DNA from: Holophagales bacterium UBA5066
GTDB taxonomy: Bacteria > Acidobacteriota > Thermoanaerobaculia > UBA5066
Reading direction: 5' to 3'
DNA length: 29,766 nucleotides
NCBI GenBank assembly: GCA_002414905.1
Contig: DIAY01000091.1
Location: 13,113-42,878 of the forward strand
Part shown: in pieces, positions 1 through 7,775 of the stretch
Position numbering within the stretch: position 1 is the stretch's first letter
Layout of the letters: every line of letters starts with the position of its first letter
Made by a program: the position numbers and the translations under genes
The notes under the pieces: model-generated
What the model saw: the letters and a program-made list of their open reading frames with translations, nothing else
What the model was told of the DNA's origin: nothing
Database searches by the model: none

Positions 1-788
1 ACGGAGTGGCGGCAGCCGTAGACGTTGTCGAACTTCGACTTCGTCACGGAGTCGTTCACGTTGATGGCGGGGAACAGGAGCGTCCCGTCCTTCTCCATCT
101 GGTAGAGGCGGTGGACGCCCGTCGTCGTCTCCTCGGAGACGCCGTGGATGGCCTTGCAGAGGCGCGAGAACGTCTTGCCGTCCTTGCCGAGCTCCCGGCG
201 GATCAGGTCGAGGATGACGCCCCACTCCTCGGGGTCGTTTTTCGCGTCGAAAGCCGGCACCTTCCCGGCGGTCTCGAACTCGAGCCCCTTGTGGGCGAGC
301 AGCGTCGCGTCACCGCCGTCGTCGACGATCAGCGTCGGCCCGCTTCCATCGGGCCACTCGATCGCTTCGCGCGTGCACCACCAGTACTCGTCGAGCGTTT
401 CGCCCTTCCAGGCGAAGACGGGCGTTCCCTTCGGGCTCTCGGGCGTGCCCCCGTCCTCGGTACGGCCGACGACGACCGCCGCGGCTGCGTGGTCCTGGGT
501 CGAGAAGATGTTGCAGGAGACCCAGCGAACGTCGGCTCCGAGGTCGACGAGCGTCTCGATGAGCACGGCCGTCTGAACGGTCATGTGGAGGCTGCCCATG
601 ACCCGTTCGCCGGCGAGGGGCTTATCGGCGCGGTATCGGGCGCGAAGCGCCATCAGTCCGGGCATTTCCTGCTCGGCGAGGCGGATCTCCTTGCGGCCGG
701 CTTCGGCGAGGGAGAGATCGGCGACCTTGAACGCCGGGCGGGCAGCCACGGCGGGGGAAACGATCTTCGAATCCAGGACGGTGCTCAT
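1..788 (-). CDS. ahcY: S-adenosylhomocysteine hydrolase (adenosylhomocysteinase), C-terminus cut by window edge
   Basis: Cytosolic enzyme that splits S-adenosylhomocysteine into adenosine and homocysteine, clearing the product inhibitor of methyltransferases and feeding methionine recycling. The first 262 residues are present; the rest, including most of the NAD-binding domain, lies beyond the left edge. Visible family signatures are SCNIFSTQDHAAAA (residues 91-104), the acidic stretch IVDDGGDATLL (154-164), and NVNDSVTKSKFDN (243-255). The last holds the Lys/Asp/Asn substrate- and NAD-contacting residues and is followed by the conserved Cys of VYGCRHS. The start is ATG at 788, with AAGGAG at 798-793 five bases upstream. 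The gene lies downstream of the DegT-type aminotransferase in the same direction, separated by a mobile inverted repeat and its own leader, so it is probably transcribed independently. Identification is secure. Only the regulation is speculative (see the leader entry). Confidence 0.97.
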   Translation of the reverse strand, partial: MSTVLDSKIVSPAVAARPAFKVADLSLAEAGRKEIRLAEQEMPGLMALRARYRADKPLAGERVMGSLHMTVQTAVLIETLVDLGADVRWVSCNIFSTQDHAAAAVVVGRTEDGGTPESPKGTPVFAWKGETLDEYWWCTREAIEWPDGSGPTLIVDDGGDATLLAHKGLEFETAGKVPAFDAKNDPEEWGVILDLIRRELGKDGKTFSRLCKAIHGVSEETTTGVHRLYQMEKDGTLLFPAINVNDSVTKSKFDNVYGCRHS

Positions 789-926
789 GCTTCTCCTTGG
801 ACGGCCCGCACCGGTCTTCGTCGGGCGTCCCTGTCGGCTCTGGGTAATACGAGGCACTCCTCCGCCCGGATGCCGAGGGAGAGAGCCCGACTCCGGAGTG
901 TCCCAACGAAACGCATTCCCTGTCAA
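789..926 (-). promoter_or_regulatory. ahcY promoter and structured leader; weak resemblance to an SAH riboswitch
   Basis: Reading the minus strand, a perfect TTGACA lies at 926-921, and a weak -10 (GACACT, 902-897) follows at 18-bp spacing, giving a predicted transcript start near 890. The leader then has crossing helices: GTCGGGCTCT (891-882) can pair with AGAGCCGAC (841-833) with one bulge, and GGGCG (867-863) can pair with CGCCC (827-823). GTGCC (857-853) can also pair with GGTGC (812-808), using two G-U wobbles. The order GGGCG-GAGGAG-TGCC, then CAGGGACGCCC, then CCGGTGC recalls the SAH riboswitch arrangement GGACGAG-GAGCGC, CAGGCUCGUCC, CGGCGCUC. The central hairpin expected in that class is not clear here. 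GC-rich DNA gives many chance pairings, so the riboswitch reading is tentative. Confidence 0.35.
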
Positions 927-952
927 AGCCCTCCGGAGGGGTCGTCTCCCAC

Positions 953-1090
953 GGGGTCAGGTCTTGATTTTCTATTCTGTCGAGGCCGGGACCAACTTCA
1001 CTGTCCCGAGTCTCCTGTAGTGCAAACGTCTGGACCGAGCTTTTCGGGATCTGGCTTCAAGGCTAAAATAGATAATCAAGACCTGACCCC
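953..1090. repeat. MITE-like inverted repeat of the RAYT/REP (GGGGTCAGGTCTTGA) type, no transposase
   Basis: The left arm (953-976, beginning GGGGTCAGGTCTTGATT) and right arm (1067-1090, ending AATCAAGACCTGACCCC) are reverse complements over 24 bases with a single mismatch. They enclose about 90 bp. A smaller internal stem, CGGGAC (987-992) with GTCCCG (1003-1008), lies within. The GGGGTCAGGTCTTGA terminus is, to my knowledge, a recurrent motif flanking IS200-like/Y1 (RAYT) transposase genes, so this is probably a non-autonomous copy moved in trans. No coding capacity was found inside and no clear target duplication is visible. The right arm overlaps the 3' end of the adjacent aminotransferase gene and supplies its stop codon. 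The palindromic transcript could also fold as a transcription or mRNA-end structure between the two minus-strand genes. Confidence 0.8.
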
Positions 1091-2281
1091 GCCTCTCAAT
1101 CGGACGACGCGCCGAACCGCGGCGACGACGTCGAGGACGTCGTCCCGGGTCATTCCGGGCCAGAGGGGGAGCGACATGAGGTTGTCCGTCGTCCGGGTGG
1201 CGTGGGGGAGGCCGTCTTTCGGGAGCCCCTCGGGGTGCTTTTCGAAGTAGTCGCGGTAGAACGAGAAGCCGAAGAGTCCCTGCCAGTGGACGCCGGTCCC
1301 GACGTTCTCGGCCTTCAGCGCGGCCATCAGCTCCTCTCGCGAGAGGCCGGTCGCCTCGGGGCGGTTGCGCAGCACGAAAAGGTTCCAGCAGTGCTCCCGC
1401 TCGGAGTCGCCGTCCGCTGGGAGCTCCACCTCGGGGACGTCGGCGAGGAGGGCGAGGTAGAGCCTCGCGAGCTCGCCCCGGCGGGCAGCGAAGCCGTCGA
1501 GCTTCTTCAGCTGTTGGAGGCCGACGGCGGCCTGAACGTCCATGAAATTCGACTTCCGCCCCGGCATCGGGACGTCGTATAGGGGCGATCCGTCGGGAAA
1601 GGGGGTCCCCTCGCCGCGGGCGATGCCGTGGAAGCGCTGGAGCTTCAGGTAGGCCGCGTGTCGTGGGTCGTGAAACGCGACGGCTCCGCCTTCGAGCGTC
1701 GTCATGTTCTTGTTCGGGTGGAAGCTGTAGACGGAGAAGACGGAACGGGGGTCGGAGCCGATGCGACGCCCCGCGTAGCGTGCCCCCATCGTGTGGGCGG
1801 CATCCTCGATCACCGCAAGGCCGTGCTTCTGGGCGATCTCCCAGATCCTCTCCATCCGGCACGGGAGGCCGCCGTAGTGGACCGGGATGATCGCTTTCGT
1901 CCGGGGTGTGATCCTCTCTTCGATCCTCTCGGCGTCGATGTTCATCGTGGAAGGCTCGATGTCGACGAGGATCGGCACCGCCCCTCTGAGGACGACGTTC
2001 GAGACCGTACAGACGAAGGTGTGCGCGGTCGTGATCACCTCGTCGCCCTCTCCGATGCCGAGTGCCCCGAGCGATAGCTCGAGGCCGGTCGTCGCGCTCA
2101 GGAGGGCGAGGCAGAAGGGAACGCCGTTGAACGCCTTCAGCTCTTCCTCGAAGCGCGCCGACTTCGGCCCCGTCGTGACCCAGCCGGAGCGAAGGGTGTC
2201 GGCGACCTCGGCGATCTCCTCCTCGCCGATCATCGGACGGGAGAAGGGGAGGAAGGTCTCGCGGCGGGGAGGGTCGTGCAT
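1076..2281 (-). CDS. DegT/DnrJ/EryC1/StrS family PLP-dependent aminotransferase (ArnB-like)
   Basis: A 401-residue type I PLP aminotransferase of the sugar-modifying DegT family, which transfers an amino group from glutamate to a keto group on a nucleotide-activated sugar. Seen: the phosphate-binding LSATTGLELS (61-70), the pyridine-contacting Asp160 in LAVIEDAAHTMG, and the Schiff-base Lys191 in YSFHPNKNMTTLEGG. The stretch IIPVHYGG...VIEDAAH is close to ArnB (UDP-Ara4N aminotransferase), but the substrate cannot be assigned because no other sugar-nucleotide genes are adjacent. I chose ATG at 2281, where the family N-terminus (FLPFSRPMIGEEEI) begins. A longer reading would overlap the divergent secreted hydrolase gene. 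The SD is weak. The last residues (GVRS) and the TGA stop (1078-1076) are encoded by the right arm of the inverted repeat, so the native C-terminus was probably altered by its insertion. The catalytic domain is unaffected. Confidence 0.93.
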   Translation of the reverse strand: MHDPPRRETFLPFSRPMIGEEEIAEVADTLRSGWVTTGPKSARFEEELKAFNGVPFCLALLSATTGLELSLGALGIGEGDEVITTAHTFVCTVSNVVLRGAVPILVDIEPSTMNIDAERIEERITPRTKAIIPVHYGGLPCRMERIWEIAQKHGLAVIEDAAHTMGARYAGRRIGSDPRSVFSVYSFHPNKNMTTLEGGAVAFHDPRHAAYLKLQRFHGIARGEGTPFPDGSPLYDVPMPGRKSNFMDVQAAVGLQQLKKLDGFAARRGELARLYLALLADVPEVELPADGDSEREHCWNLFVLRNRPEATGLSREELMAALKAENVGTGVHWQGLFGFSFYRDYFEKHPEGLPKDGLPHATRTTDNLMSLPLWPGMTRDDVLDVVAAVRRVVRLRGGVRS

Positions 2282-2405
2282 GTACGTACTCTGCCACGGA
2301 GAGGAGCCGGGGCGGGAGGGAGAGGACGGGCGGAGAGAGCCGGGCGGTGACTGCGGGCCGGCCAGCCCCTGCCGGTCGGCTAGGATGCCGGTTCGAGGAG
2401 GACCT

Positions 2406-3629
2406 GTGAATCTCTTCCGCCATCGGCTCGCAGCCTGTGCCGTCGCCGCCGCCGTCTCTTCTCTCTTTTTCGCCCCGCCCGCCTTGGCCTGCACGACCGC
2501 GGTGGTGGCGCCCTCGGCCACCAGGAGCGGCCGCGCGATGCTCTGGAAGAACCGCGACGCCTCCGGCAGCGACAACCAGGTCGTCTTTCTTTCCGACGGG
2601 CGCTACCCGTACGTCGGCCTCGTGAACCGGCGCGACGCCGCCGGGCTCCAGGTCTGGGCGGGGATCAACGCCGCGGGCTTCGGGATCATGAATTCCGCCT
2701 CGTACAACCTCGAGAGCGGCGACACGAACGGCGAGGGAACCTTCATGAAGCTCGCCCTCCAGTCGTGCGCGACGATCGAGGACTTCGAGGCGCTTCTCAC
2801 CCGCTCCAATGGAGGGGGACGCGACGTCTCCGCGAACTTCGGCGTCATCGACGCAAAGGGGGGCGCGGCCTCGTTCGAGACCTCGAAGAAAGGGTTCGTC
2901 CGCATCGACGCCGCGTCGGTCAGCGACGGCGCCAGGGGGCTCCTCGTTCGAACGAACTACAGCCGGACGGGCGGCGAGGTTGCCGGCACCGGATTCCTGC
3001 GCGAGGCGCGAGGCATCGAGCTCCTCGGTTCTTCGGCAGGTTCAGGCGGGCTCGACCCGAGGGCGATCCTGCGAGCCGCCCGAGACGTGGCGAACCCGGC
3101 CATCGGCTCGACGGGAGCCGAGCCTGGCCCGCCGCTCGTCTATACGGCCGACAGCATCTGCCGCATCGACACCGTCGCCGCGGTGATCCTCGAGGCGCCG
3201 GCCCCGGGCGAGAGGCCCGAGGCGGCCGCGATGTGGGTCGTCCCGAGCCTGCCGCTGTCGGGCGCGGCGATCCCGGTCTTTCCGGCCGCCGGCGCCGTAC
3301 CGGAAGGCCTGGCGGCGGCCGGCGAGGTCACTCCCCTCGTGCGGGGGATGCTCTCCCTGAGGGGCCGCCTCTACCCCGACGAGCGGGGAGAGAAGAAGCG
3401 CTACATGGCCCGTCCTGCCCTCGCGGAGGTCTTCACGAGCGCGCTTCCCCTCCTGCTTGCGGCCGAAGAGGAGACGTTCCGCGAGGTCGACGCCGCACGC
3501 GCCGCCTGGAAGAAGACGACTCCCTCCAGGGAGAGCGTGAGGGCTCTCTCGGAGGCGGCGGCGGTCCGCGCCTTGCGGGCCGTCGAGGCCTCCGTCGCCG
3601 AGGTCACAGGGACGGCGTCCGCGCCCTGA
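2406..3629 (+). CDS. Secreted N-terminal-cysteine (Ntn) hydrolase, choloylglycine hydrolase / C45-like
   Basis: A 407-residue exported protein. Residues 1-28 form a signal peptide (basic MNLFRHR, hydrophobic core, APPALA), and the mature protein would begin with Cys29 in CTTAVVA. A new N-terminal Cys followed by Thr, then WKNRD (47-51) and a GLVNRRDAAG...AGINAAGFGIMN region, matches Ntn hydrolases of the choloylglycine/penicillin V acylase and acyl-CoA:6-APA acyltransferase (C45) groups. In these the free alpha-amino group and Cys side chain cleave amide bonds. The substrate is unknown. ALAC is a poor lipobox (Ala rather than Leu at -3), so signal peptidase I processing to expose the nucleophile is more likely than lipidation, though not certain. 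The start is GTG at 2406 with AGGAGG at 2396-2401; the upstream in-frame ATG at 2385 lacks such a site. It is divergent from the aminotransferase and 16 bp upstream of the methyltransferase. Confidence 0.82.
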   Translation: MNLFRHRLAACAVAAAVSSLFFAPPALACTTAVVAPSATRSGRAMLWKNRDASGSDNQVVFLSDGRYPYVGLVNRRDAAGLQVWAGINAAGFGIMNSASYNLESGDTNGEGTFMKLALQSCATIEDFEALLTRSNGGGRDVSANFGVIDAKGGAASFETSKKGFVRIDAASVSDGARGLLVRTNYSRTGGEVAGTGFLREARGIELLGSSAGSGGLDPRAILRAARDVANPAIGSTGAEPGPPLVYTADSICRIDTVAAVILEAPAPGERPEAAAMWVVPSLPLSGAAIPVFPAAGAVPEGLAAAGEVTPLVRGMLSLRGRLYPDERGEKKRYMARPALAEVFTSALPLLLAAEEETFREVDAARAAWKKTTPSRESVRALSEAAAVRALRAVEASVAEVTGTASAP

Positions 3630-3645
3630 CCGCTGACGGGCGCGG

Positions 3646-4443
3646 ATGACGACCGAACACAGGTCCGAGTCGCACGAGGTGCCAGTCGCCCCTTTCGAGA
3701 GGTGGATCGCCGATCTCGAGCGGCGCCATCTCGCCGAGCTCTCGTTCCCAGAGGTGAGGAAAGGGCTGCAGGCGCTCTCGTCGCTCTACGTCGAGCGGCG
3801 TGAACGGCTCGGCGCCGGGGCGGTCTTCGACGGGGCCGGGAAGCGCGCCGCGTTCGCCCTCTTCTACGGGCCGCTCCACTTTCTCACCGTGAGAGAGATC
3901 GTCTCCGCCGTCGGGGCCGCCTCCCCGCCCCTGTCGCGGCTTCTCGATCTCGGCTGCGGAACCGGGGCCGCGGGGGCCGCCTGGGCGCTCGCCGCGGGAG
4001 GCACACCGAAGGTTTCCGGCGTCGAGCGGAGCGGCTGGGCGGCGTCCGAGGCGCAGGAGACGTACGCGGTGCTCGGTCTCAGCGGACGCGCCGTCTCCGG
4101 CGACCTTCTCCGTGAACGGCTCCCGGGCGCGGGCGCCGGGGTCCTCCTCGGCTGGGTCGCCAACGAGCTCGGCGACGAGAGCCGGAGCGCGCTCCTGCCG
4201 CGCCTCCTCGAGGCGGCTCGTCGCGGGGCGCGTGTCCTCGTCGTCGAGCCGATCGCGGCGCGTCCGGTGCCCTGGTGGACGGCTTGGGCGACCGCTTTCG
4301 GCGAGGCGGGTGGGCGAGACGACCTCTGGCGCTTCCCGGTGAAGCTCCCTCCCGTCGTCACACTCCTCGACAAGGCGGCCGGCCTCGACCACCGCCTCCT
4401 CACGGCTCGCTCACTCTATCTGCCGGGCCGGCAGGGAGAGTGA
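3646..4443 (+). CDS. Class I SAM-dependent methyltransferase, Rsm22-like
   Basis: A 265-residue cytosolic protein with a Rossmann-type SAM-binding core. Motif I is LLDLGCGTGAAG (99-110), the acidic end of strand 2 is in SGVERSG (124-130), and the post-core LLGWVANELGD (167-177) corresponds to motif IV. The placement of the NELGD motif and the C-terminal WRFPVKLPP...LDHRLLTARSLYL resembles the Rsm22 family of small-subunit-associated methyltransferases. The zinc-binding cysteines of the mitochondrial form are not evident, so I give only the class. The gene starts 16 bp after the Ntn hydrolase stop and is probably co-transcribed with it. No strong SD precedes ATG 3646. No functional link to the hydrolase is obvious. 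Confidence 0.75.
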   Translation: MTTEHRSESHEVPVAPFERWIADLERRHLAELSFPEVRKGLQALSSLYVERRERLGAGAVFDGAGKRAAFALFYGPLHFLTVREIVSAVGAASPPLSRLLDLGCGTGAAGAAWALAAGGTPKVSGVERSGWAASEAQETYAVLGLSGRAVSGDLLRERLPGAGAGVLLGWVANELGDESRSALLPRLLEAARRGARVLVVEPIAARPVPWWTAWATAFGEAGGRDDLWRFPVKLPPVVTLLDKAAGLDHRLLTARSLYLPGRQGE

Positions 4444-4742
4444 GGGAAGGCGGCGCAATGCGGGGGCGGTCCTCGGCTGGGGATCTGGACTATCCTCAAT
4501 CTCAACAATCGAATTGGAGGTTCTGGCGTGGGGAGAGGCCCCCGACGAGTCCGGCCTGGCCGGGCTGCTCGGAGTTTCGTTCCGGTTGACGGAGGGCCCG
4601 GCACGGGGTGCCGGTCGAAACGGACGTCACGCCGTCGGAGCCTCTCCGTGATCGAGCTCCTGCCCGCGGCCGTCGCCGCCCCGGGTCTCACCTCCCGCGC
4701 AGATCGCATCACGCAGACCTCGCGCCTTCAGGAGAACGGCGG
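4444..4742. other. 299-bp intergenic region without a recognisable gene or RNA
   Basis: Lies upstream of the histidine kinase gene. A GTG at 4608 opens the kinase frame earlier, but the 45 extra residues are Arg/Pro-rich, would sit in front of the membrane anchor, and have no good ribosome site, so I treat this as non-coding. GC-rich short palindromes occur (for example GGCAC/GTGCC near 4601-4613). I compared the stretch by eye with c-di-GMP (GEMM) riboswitch cores because of the downstream c-di-GMP enzyme and found no match. It presumably holds the promoter for the kinase/regulator genes, but no convincing -35/-10 pair stands out. Confidence 0.5.
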
Positions 4743-7700
4743 ATGAACGCCGGCTCGACGAAACGCCGGCGGACCGGAGCGATCCCGGGCAGCCGCGCGG
4801 TCACACGCTCGGCGTCCGTTGGTGTCGTGCTCCTCCTCGCGCTCGTCGGAGCGGCGATCACGGTCGTCCTCGTCCGGCGAGAGGCCTCCGTCAGGAAGGA
4901 ATGGCGAGGTCGTCTCGTCGGAACCGCCGAGGAGAGGAAGGCCGCGATCCTCGACTACCTCGAAGACAGGGTCAGAGATGCGGAGGTCTTCGCGGCCTTT
5001 CCGAGCATCCGCGAGATGACCGCGGGGGCAGTGGGCGGCGGCCTCACGGAGTTCGACGAGCACCTACGGGCCGTCTTCGAGGCGGGGAGGGTTCGCTGGG
5101 AAAGCCGAACGCTCGCGTTCCTCGGTCCGGACTTCTCGGAACGCCTTCGTGCGGGCGAAGCTCTGGAGCCCGAGGCCTCCGAGCTCCTCCGTCACGCCGC
5201 TCCGAAGTCCTCCTGGTCCGCGCTCTACTCGACGAGGCTCGGCTCCAGGGTCATCTTCGCGGCGCCCGTCGTCGACCTTTCCGGCGGGACTCCGGGAGGC
5301 TGGATCGTCCTGGTGGACGATGCCGGCGCGACGCTCTTTGCGCACCTGCGCCGCGAGCCGGTCGCGACGCGGACAGGGGAGGTCCTCCTCGCCGGACGGT
5401 CGGGAGGCCGCCTCGTCTTCCTTTCGCCGCTACGGTACCGGGCCCCGGGGTCACCCCCGCTGGAGCTGCCGCTGGCCACGGCCGAGCTCGCGGCCCGCGA
5501 CGCCGCCGAAGGGCGAGAGGGGGACGGCTCGTATCTCGACTATCGCGGAAATAGGGTCCTTGCGGCCGTCCGGTCCATCCCGGGTCCCGGCTGGGGCCTC
5601 GTCGTGAAGGTGGACGCCGACGAAGCGCTTGCGGGCGTTGCCCGCGAACGGGTCTGGGCCGGCACGACCGTTCTCGCCGTCGTGCTTGCCCTCGTCGCTC
5701 TCCTCCGGGCGATCCGGGGGCGAGAGAGGTTCAGGATCATCGATGAGCAGCGGCTGCGCGACGAGAAGTACCGTTTGATCCTCGAGCGGGTCAGGGATGC
5801 GGTCTTCTGGATTCGACCTGGCGACGGCCGAATCCTCGAGGCGAACAGAGCGGCTCTGGCGCTCTGGGGCTACGGCCGGGACGAGCTCCTCGGGATGACC
5901 GTCCTCGACCTCCGTCCGCCCGAGGAGGCCGAGGTTGCGCGGGGTCAGATGGAGAAGGCGCGCAGCGAAGGAACACTCTTCCGTGCCCGCCACCGTCGCC
6001 GGGACGGCTCGGTGATCCCCGTCGAGGTCTCGTCGCGGACCGTCGACCTCGGAGACGAAGAGGTCCTCGTCTCGGTCGTCCGCGACACGTCGGAGAGCGA
6101 CGCGGCGCTCGCCCGGGTCCTGCTGATGAACCGGATCCACAGGACGATCGGTGCCGTCGAACTGGCGCTCGTTAAGGGAACGGACCGGGAAAGCGTCCTG
6201 CGGCGGACGTGCGACGAGCTCGTCGCCACCGGAGAGTTCACGGCCGCGTGGTTCGGCGCGCCGAGCGACGAGGGATTTCTCGTGCCGGAGGCCTCCGCGG
6301 GGCGGATCGAGGGCTTCTTCGAGGAGGTCCGGATGCCGCTCGGTGCCGGACTTCAGGAGCGGAGCCTCGAGGCGACCTGCTTCGTCGAGGAGAGGTCCGT
6401 CGTCGCGGGAGAGTGGGAGACAGACCCGCGCCTCGGCTCTCTGTGCGAACCGGGACGGCGCCGCGGGTACCGTTCGAGCGTGGCCTGCCCCGTCCGGTGC
6501 GGCGGCACCGTGTGTGGCGTCCTCTCCGTGTACGCTTCCGAGCCGGGCGTCTTCGTTCCCGACGCCGTCCTCCTCCTCGAAGTGCTCTCCCACGATCTCG
6601 GGCACGCGCTCGACCTCGTCGAGGCCGAAAGCGGGCGTTCGAGGGCAGAGTCTTCGCTGGCAGAGAGCGAGGCGCGATACCGGAAGCTCTTCGAGGAGAA
6701 CCCCGCACCGATGTGGGTCTTCGACATCGAGACGCTGCGCATTCTCGACGTCAACGAGTCGGCCACGCAGATTTCCGGCTGGTCGAGAGAGGAGCTTCTC
6801 ACGCGGGCCCTGCGCGACATCCTCCCGCCCGAGGATGTTCCCCTTCTGGACGCGGACGTCCAGGTCCCTCGTGCGGGCATCCGGAAGTCCGGCCCCTGGC
6901 GTCGTCTCCTCAAGGACGGGAGCGAGCGCGTGGTCGAGGTGTTCACCTACGACGTCGACTTCGAGGGGCGCGCCGCCCGGCTCGCTGTCGCGAGCGACGT
7001 GACGCAGCGACTCCGGGCCGAAGAGGAGGCCCGGCGTTTCAACACCGAGCTCGAGAAGCGCGTGGAGCTCCGGACCGAAGAGCTCCTCGCCAAATCGAGG
7101 GAGCTGGAGAGCTTCGCCTACTCGATCTCCCACGATCTGCGCGCGCCCCTGCGCGCCATCGACGGCTTTTCGCGGGCGATCGAGGAGGAACACGCCGATC
7201 GCCTGGACGAGGAGGGAATGCGCCTCCTCGGCATCGTCCGCTCCAACGCCCGGAGAATGGGCCAGCTCATTGACGACCTGCTCGCCTTCTCCCGGGCGGG
7301 CCGGCAGGGCCTTCGGCGAAGCCGGGTCGAGATGGGCGCGCTCGTGACGGCGGTCCTCGCGGAGGTCCTCCCGGAGGCCGAAAGGGAAACGAGCGACGTG
7401 ACGATCGGCGACCTTCCGCCCGCGCAGGCGGACCCGGCACTCCTGCGGCAGGTGTTCGTGAACCTCCTCTCGAACGCCGTGAAGTTCACGTCGACCCGCC
7501 CGCGGAGGGTCCTGGAAGTCTCGGGATGGCGGGACGGCGGACGTGTAATCTACGAAGTGACCGACAACGGGGTAGGCTTCGACATGCGATACGCGAACAA
7601 GCTCTTCGGGGTTTTCCAGCGGCTTCACGGTCGCGAGTTCGAGGGGACGGGGGTCGGTCTCGCTCTCGTCGAGCGGATCGTGACCCGGCACGGGGGCACC

Positions 7701-7775
7701 GTCACTGCCCGCGGTGAGGTCGGCCAGGGTGCCACGTTCACCGTGTCACTACCGGACGAAGGAGCGTGCTCATGA
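4743..7775 (+). CDS. Membrane sensor histidine kinase: Cache-like sensor, PAS, GAF, PAS, HisKA, HATPase_c
   Basis: A 1010-residue inner-membrane kinase. A TM segment at about 26-44 and another at about 304-324 enclose a roughly 260-residue extracytoplasmic region, Cache-like by size and position. The cytoplasmic part has PAS-1 (about 340-450, with FWIRPGDGRILEANRAALALWG), a GAF-like domain (about 460-625), PAS-2 (about 643-758), a short coiled coil, and HisKA with the phosphoacceptor His797 in SISHDLRAPLRAIDGF. HATPase_c has the N box NLLSNAVKF (907-915), the G1 box DNGVGF (941-946) and the G2 region GTGVGLAL (968-975). The HisKA/ATPase style, with FGVFQRLH, is that of phytochrome-like kinases paired with Rcp1 regulators. 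The start is ATG 4743 with AGGAG at 4730-4734. The stop overlaps the next ATG (ATGA), showing translational coupling to the response regulator. It has no receiver of its own. The ligand is unknown. Confidence 0.93.
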   Translation: MNAGSTKRRRTGAIPGSRAVTRSASVGVVLLLALVGAAITVVLVRREASVRKEWRGRLVGTAEERKAAILDYLEDRVRDAEVFAAFPSIREMTAGAVGGGLTEFDEHLRAVFEAGRVRWESRTLAFLGPDFSERLRAGEALEPEASELLRHAAPKSSWSALYSTRLGSRVIFAAPVVDLSGGTPGGWIVLVDDAGATLFAHLRREPVATRTGEVLLAGRSGGRLVFLSPLRYRAPGSPPLELPLATAELAARDAAEGREGDGSYLDYRGNRVLAAVRSIPGPGWGLVVKVDADEALAGVARERVWAGTTVLAVVLALVALLRAIRGRERFRIIDEQRLRDEKYRLILERVRDAVFWIRPGDGRILEANRAALALWGYGRDELLGMTVLDLRPPEEAEVARGQMEKARSEGTLFRARHRRRDGSVIPVEVSSRTVDLGDEEVLVSVVRDTSESDAALARVLLMNRIHRTIGAVELALVKGTDRESVLRRTCDELVATGEFTAAWFGAPSDEGFLVPEASAGRIEGFFEEVRMPLGAGLQERSLEATCFVEERSVVAGEWETDPRLGSLCEPGRRRGYRSSVACPVRCGGTVCGVLSVYASEPGVFVPDAVLLLEVLSHDLGHALDLVEAESGRSRAESSLAESEARYRKLFEENPAPMWVFDIETLRILDVNESATQISGWSREELLTRALRDILPPEDVPLLDADVQVPRAGIRKSGPWRRLLKDGSERVVEVFTYDVDFEGRAARLAVASDVTQRLRAEEEARRFNTELEKRVELRTEELLAKSRELESFAYSISHDLRAPLRAIDGFSRAIEEEHADRLDEEGMRLLGIVRSNARRMGQLIDDLLAFSRAGRQGLRRSRVEMGALVTAVLAEVLPEAERETSDVTIGDLPPAQADPALLRQVFVNLLSNAVKFTSTRPRRVLEVSGWRDGGRVIYEVTDNGVGFDMRYANKLFGVFQRLHGREFEGTGVGLALVERIVTRHGGTVTARGEVGQGATFTVSLPDEGACS

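Noticed and set aside
2385..2400. A tRNA T-loop-like GGTTCGAGG stretch
   Set aside because: No acceptor, D or anticodon stems can be built around it; it overlaps the SD of the Ntn hydrolase gene.
2282..2575. A longer start for the DegT-type aminotransferase at 2575
   Set aside because: The extra residues have no family similarity and would run through the promoter and signal peptide of the divergent Ntn hydrolase gene.
4608..4742. A 45-residue N-terminal extension of the membrane kinase from GTG 4608
   Set aside because: It is Arg/Pro/His-rich, with no good SD before the GTG. ATG 4743 has AGGAG and begins just before a normal cytoplasmic stretch and TM helix.
4444..4742. A possible c-di-GMP riboswitch upstream of the signalling operon
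   Set aside because: The conserved GEMM core sequences are not present; only generic GC-rich palindromes were found.
5451..7691. A 746-codon open frame antisense to the kinase at 4743-7775
   Set aside because: It mirrors the kinase codons, has no domain signature and is very rich in Arg, Asp, Glu and Pro. This is the usual long antisense frame of GC-rich coding DNA.
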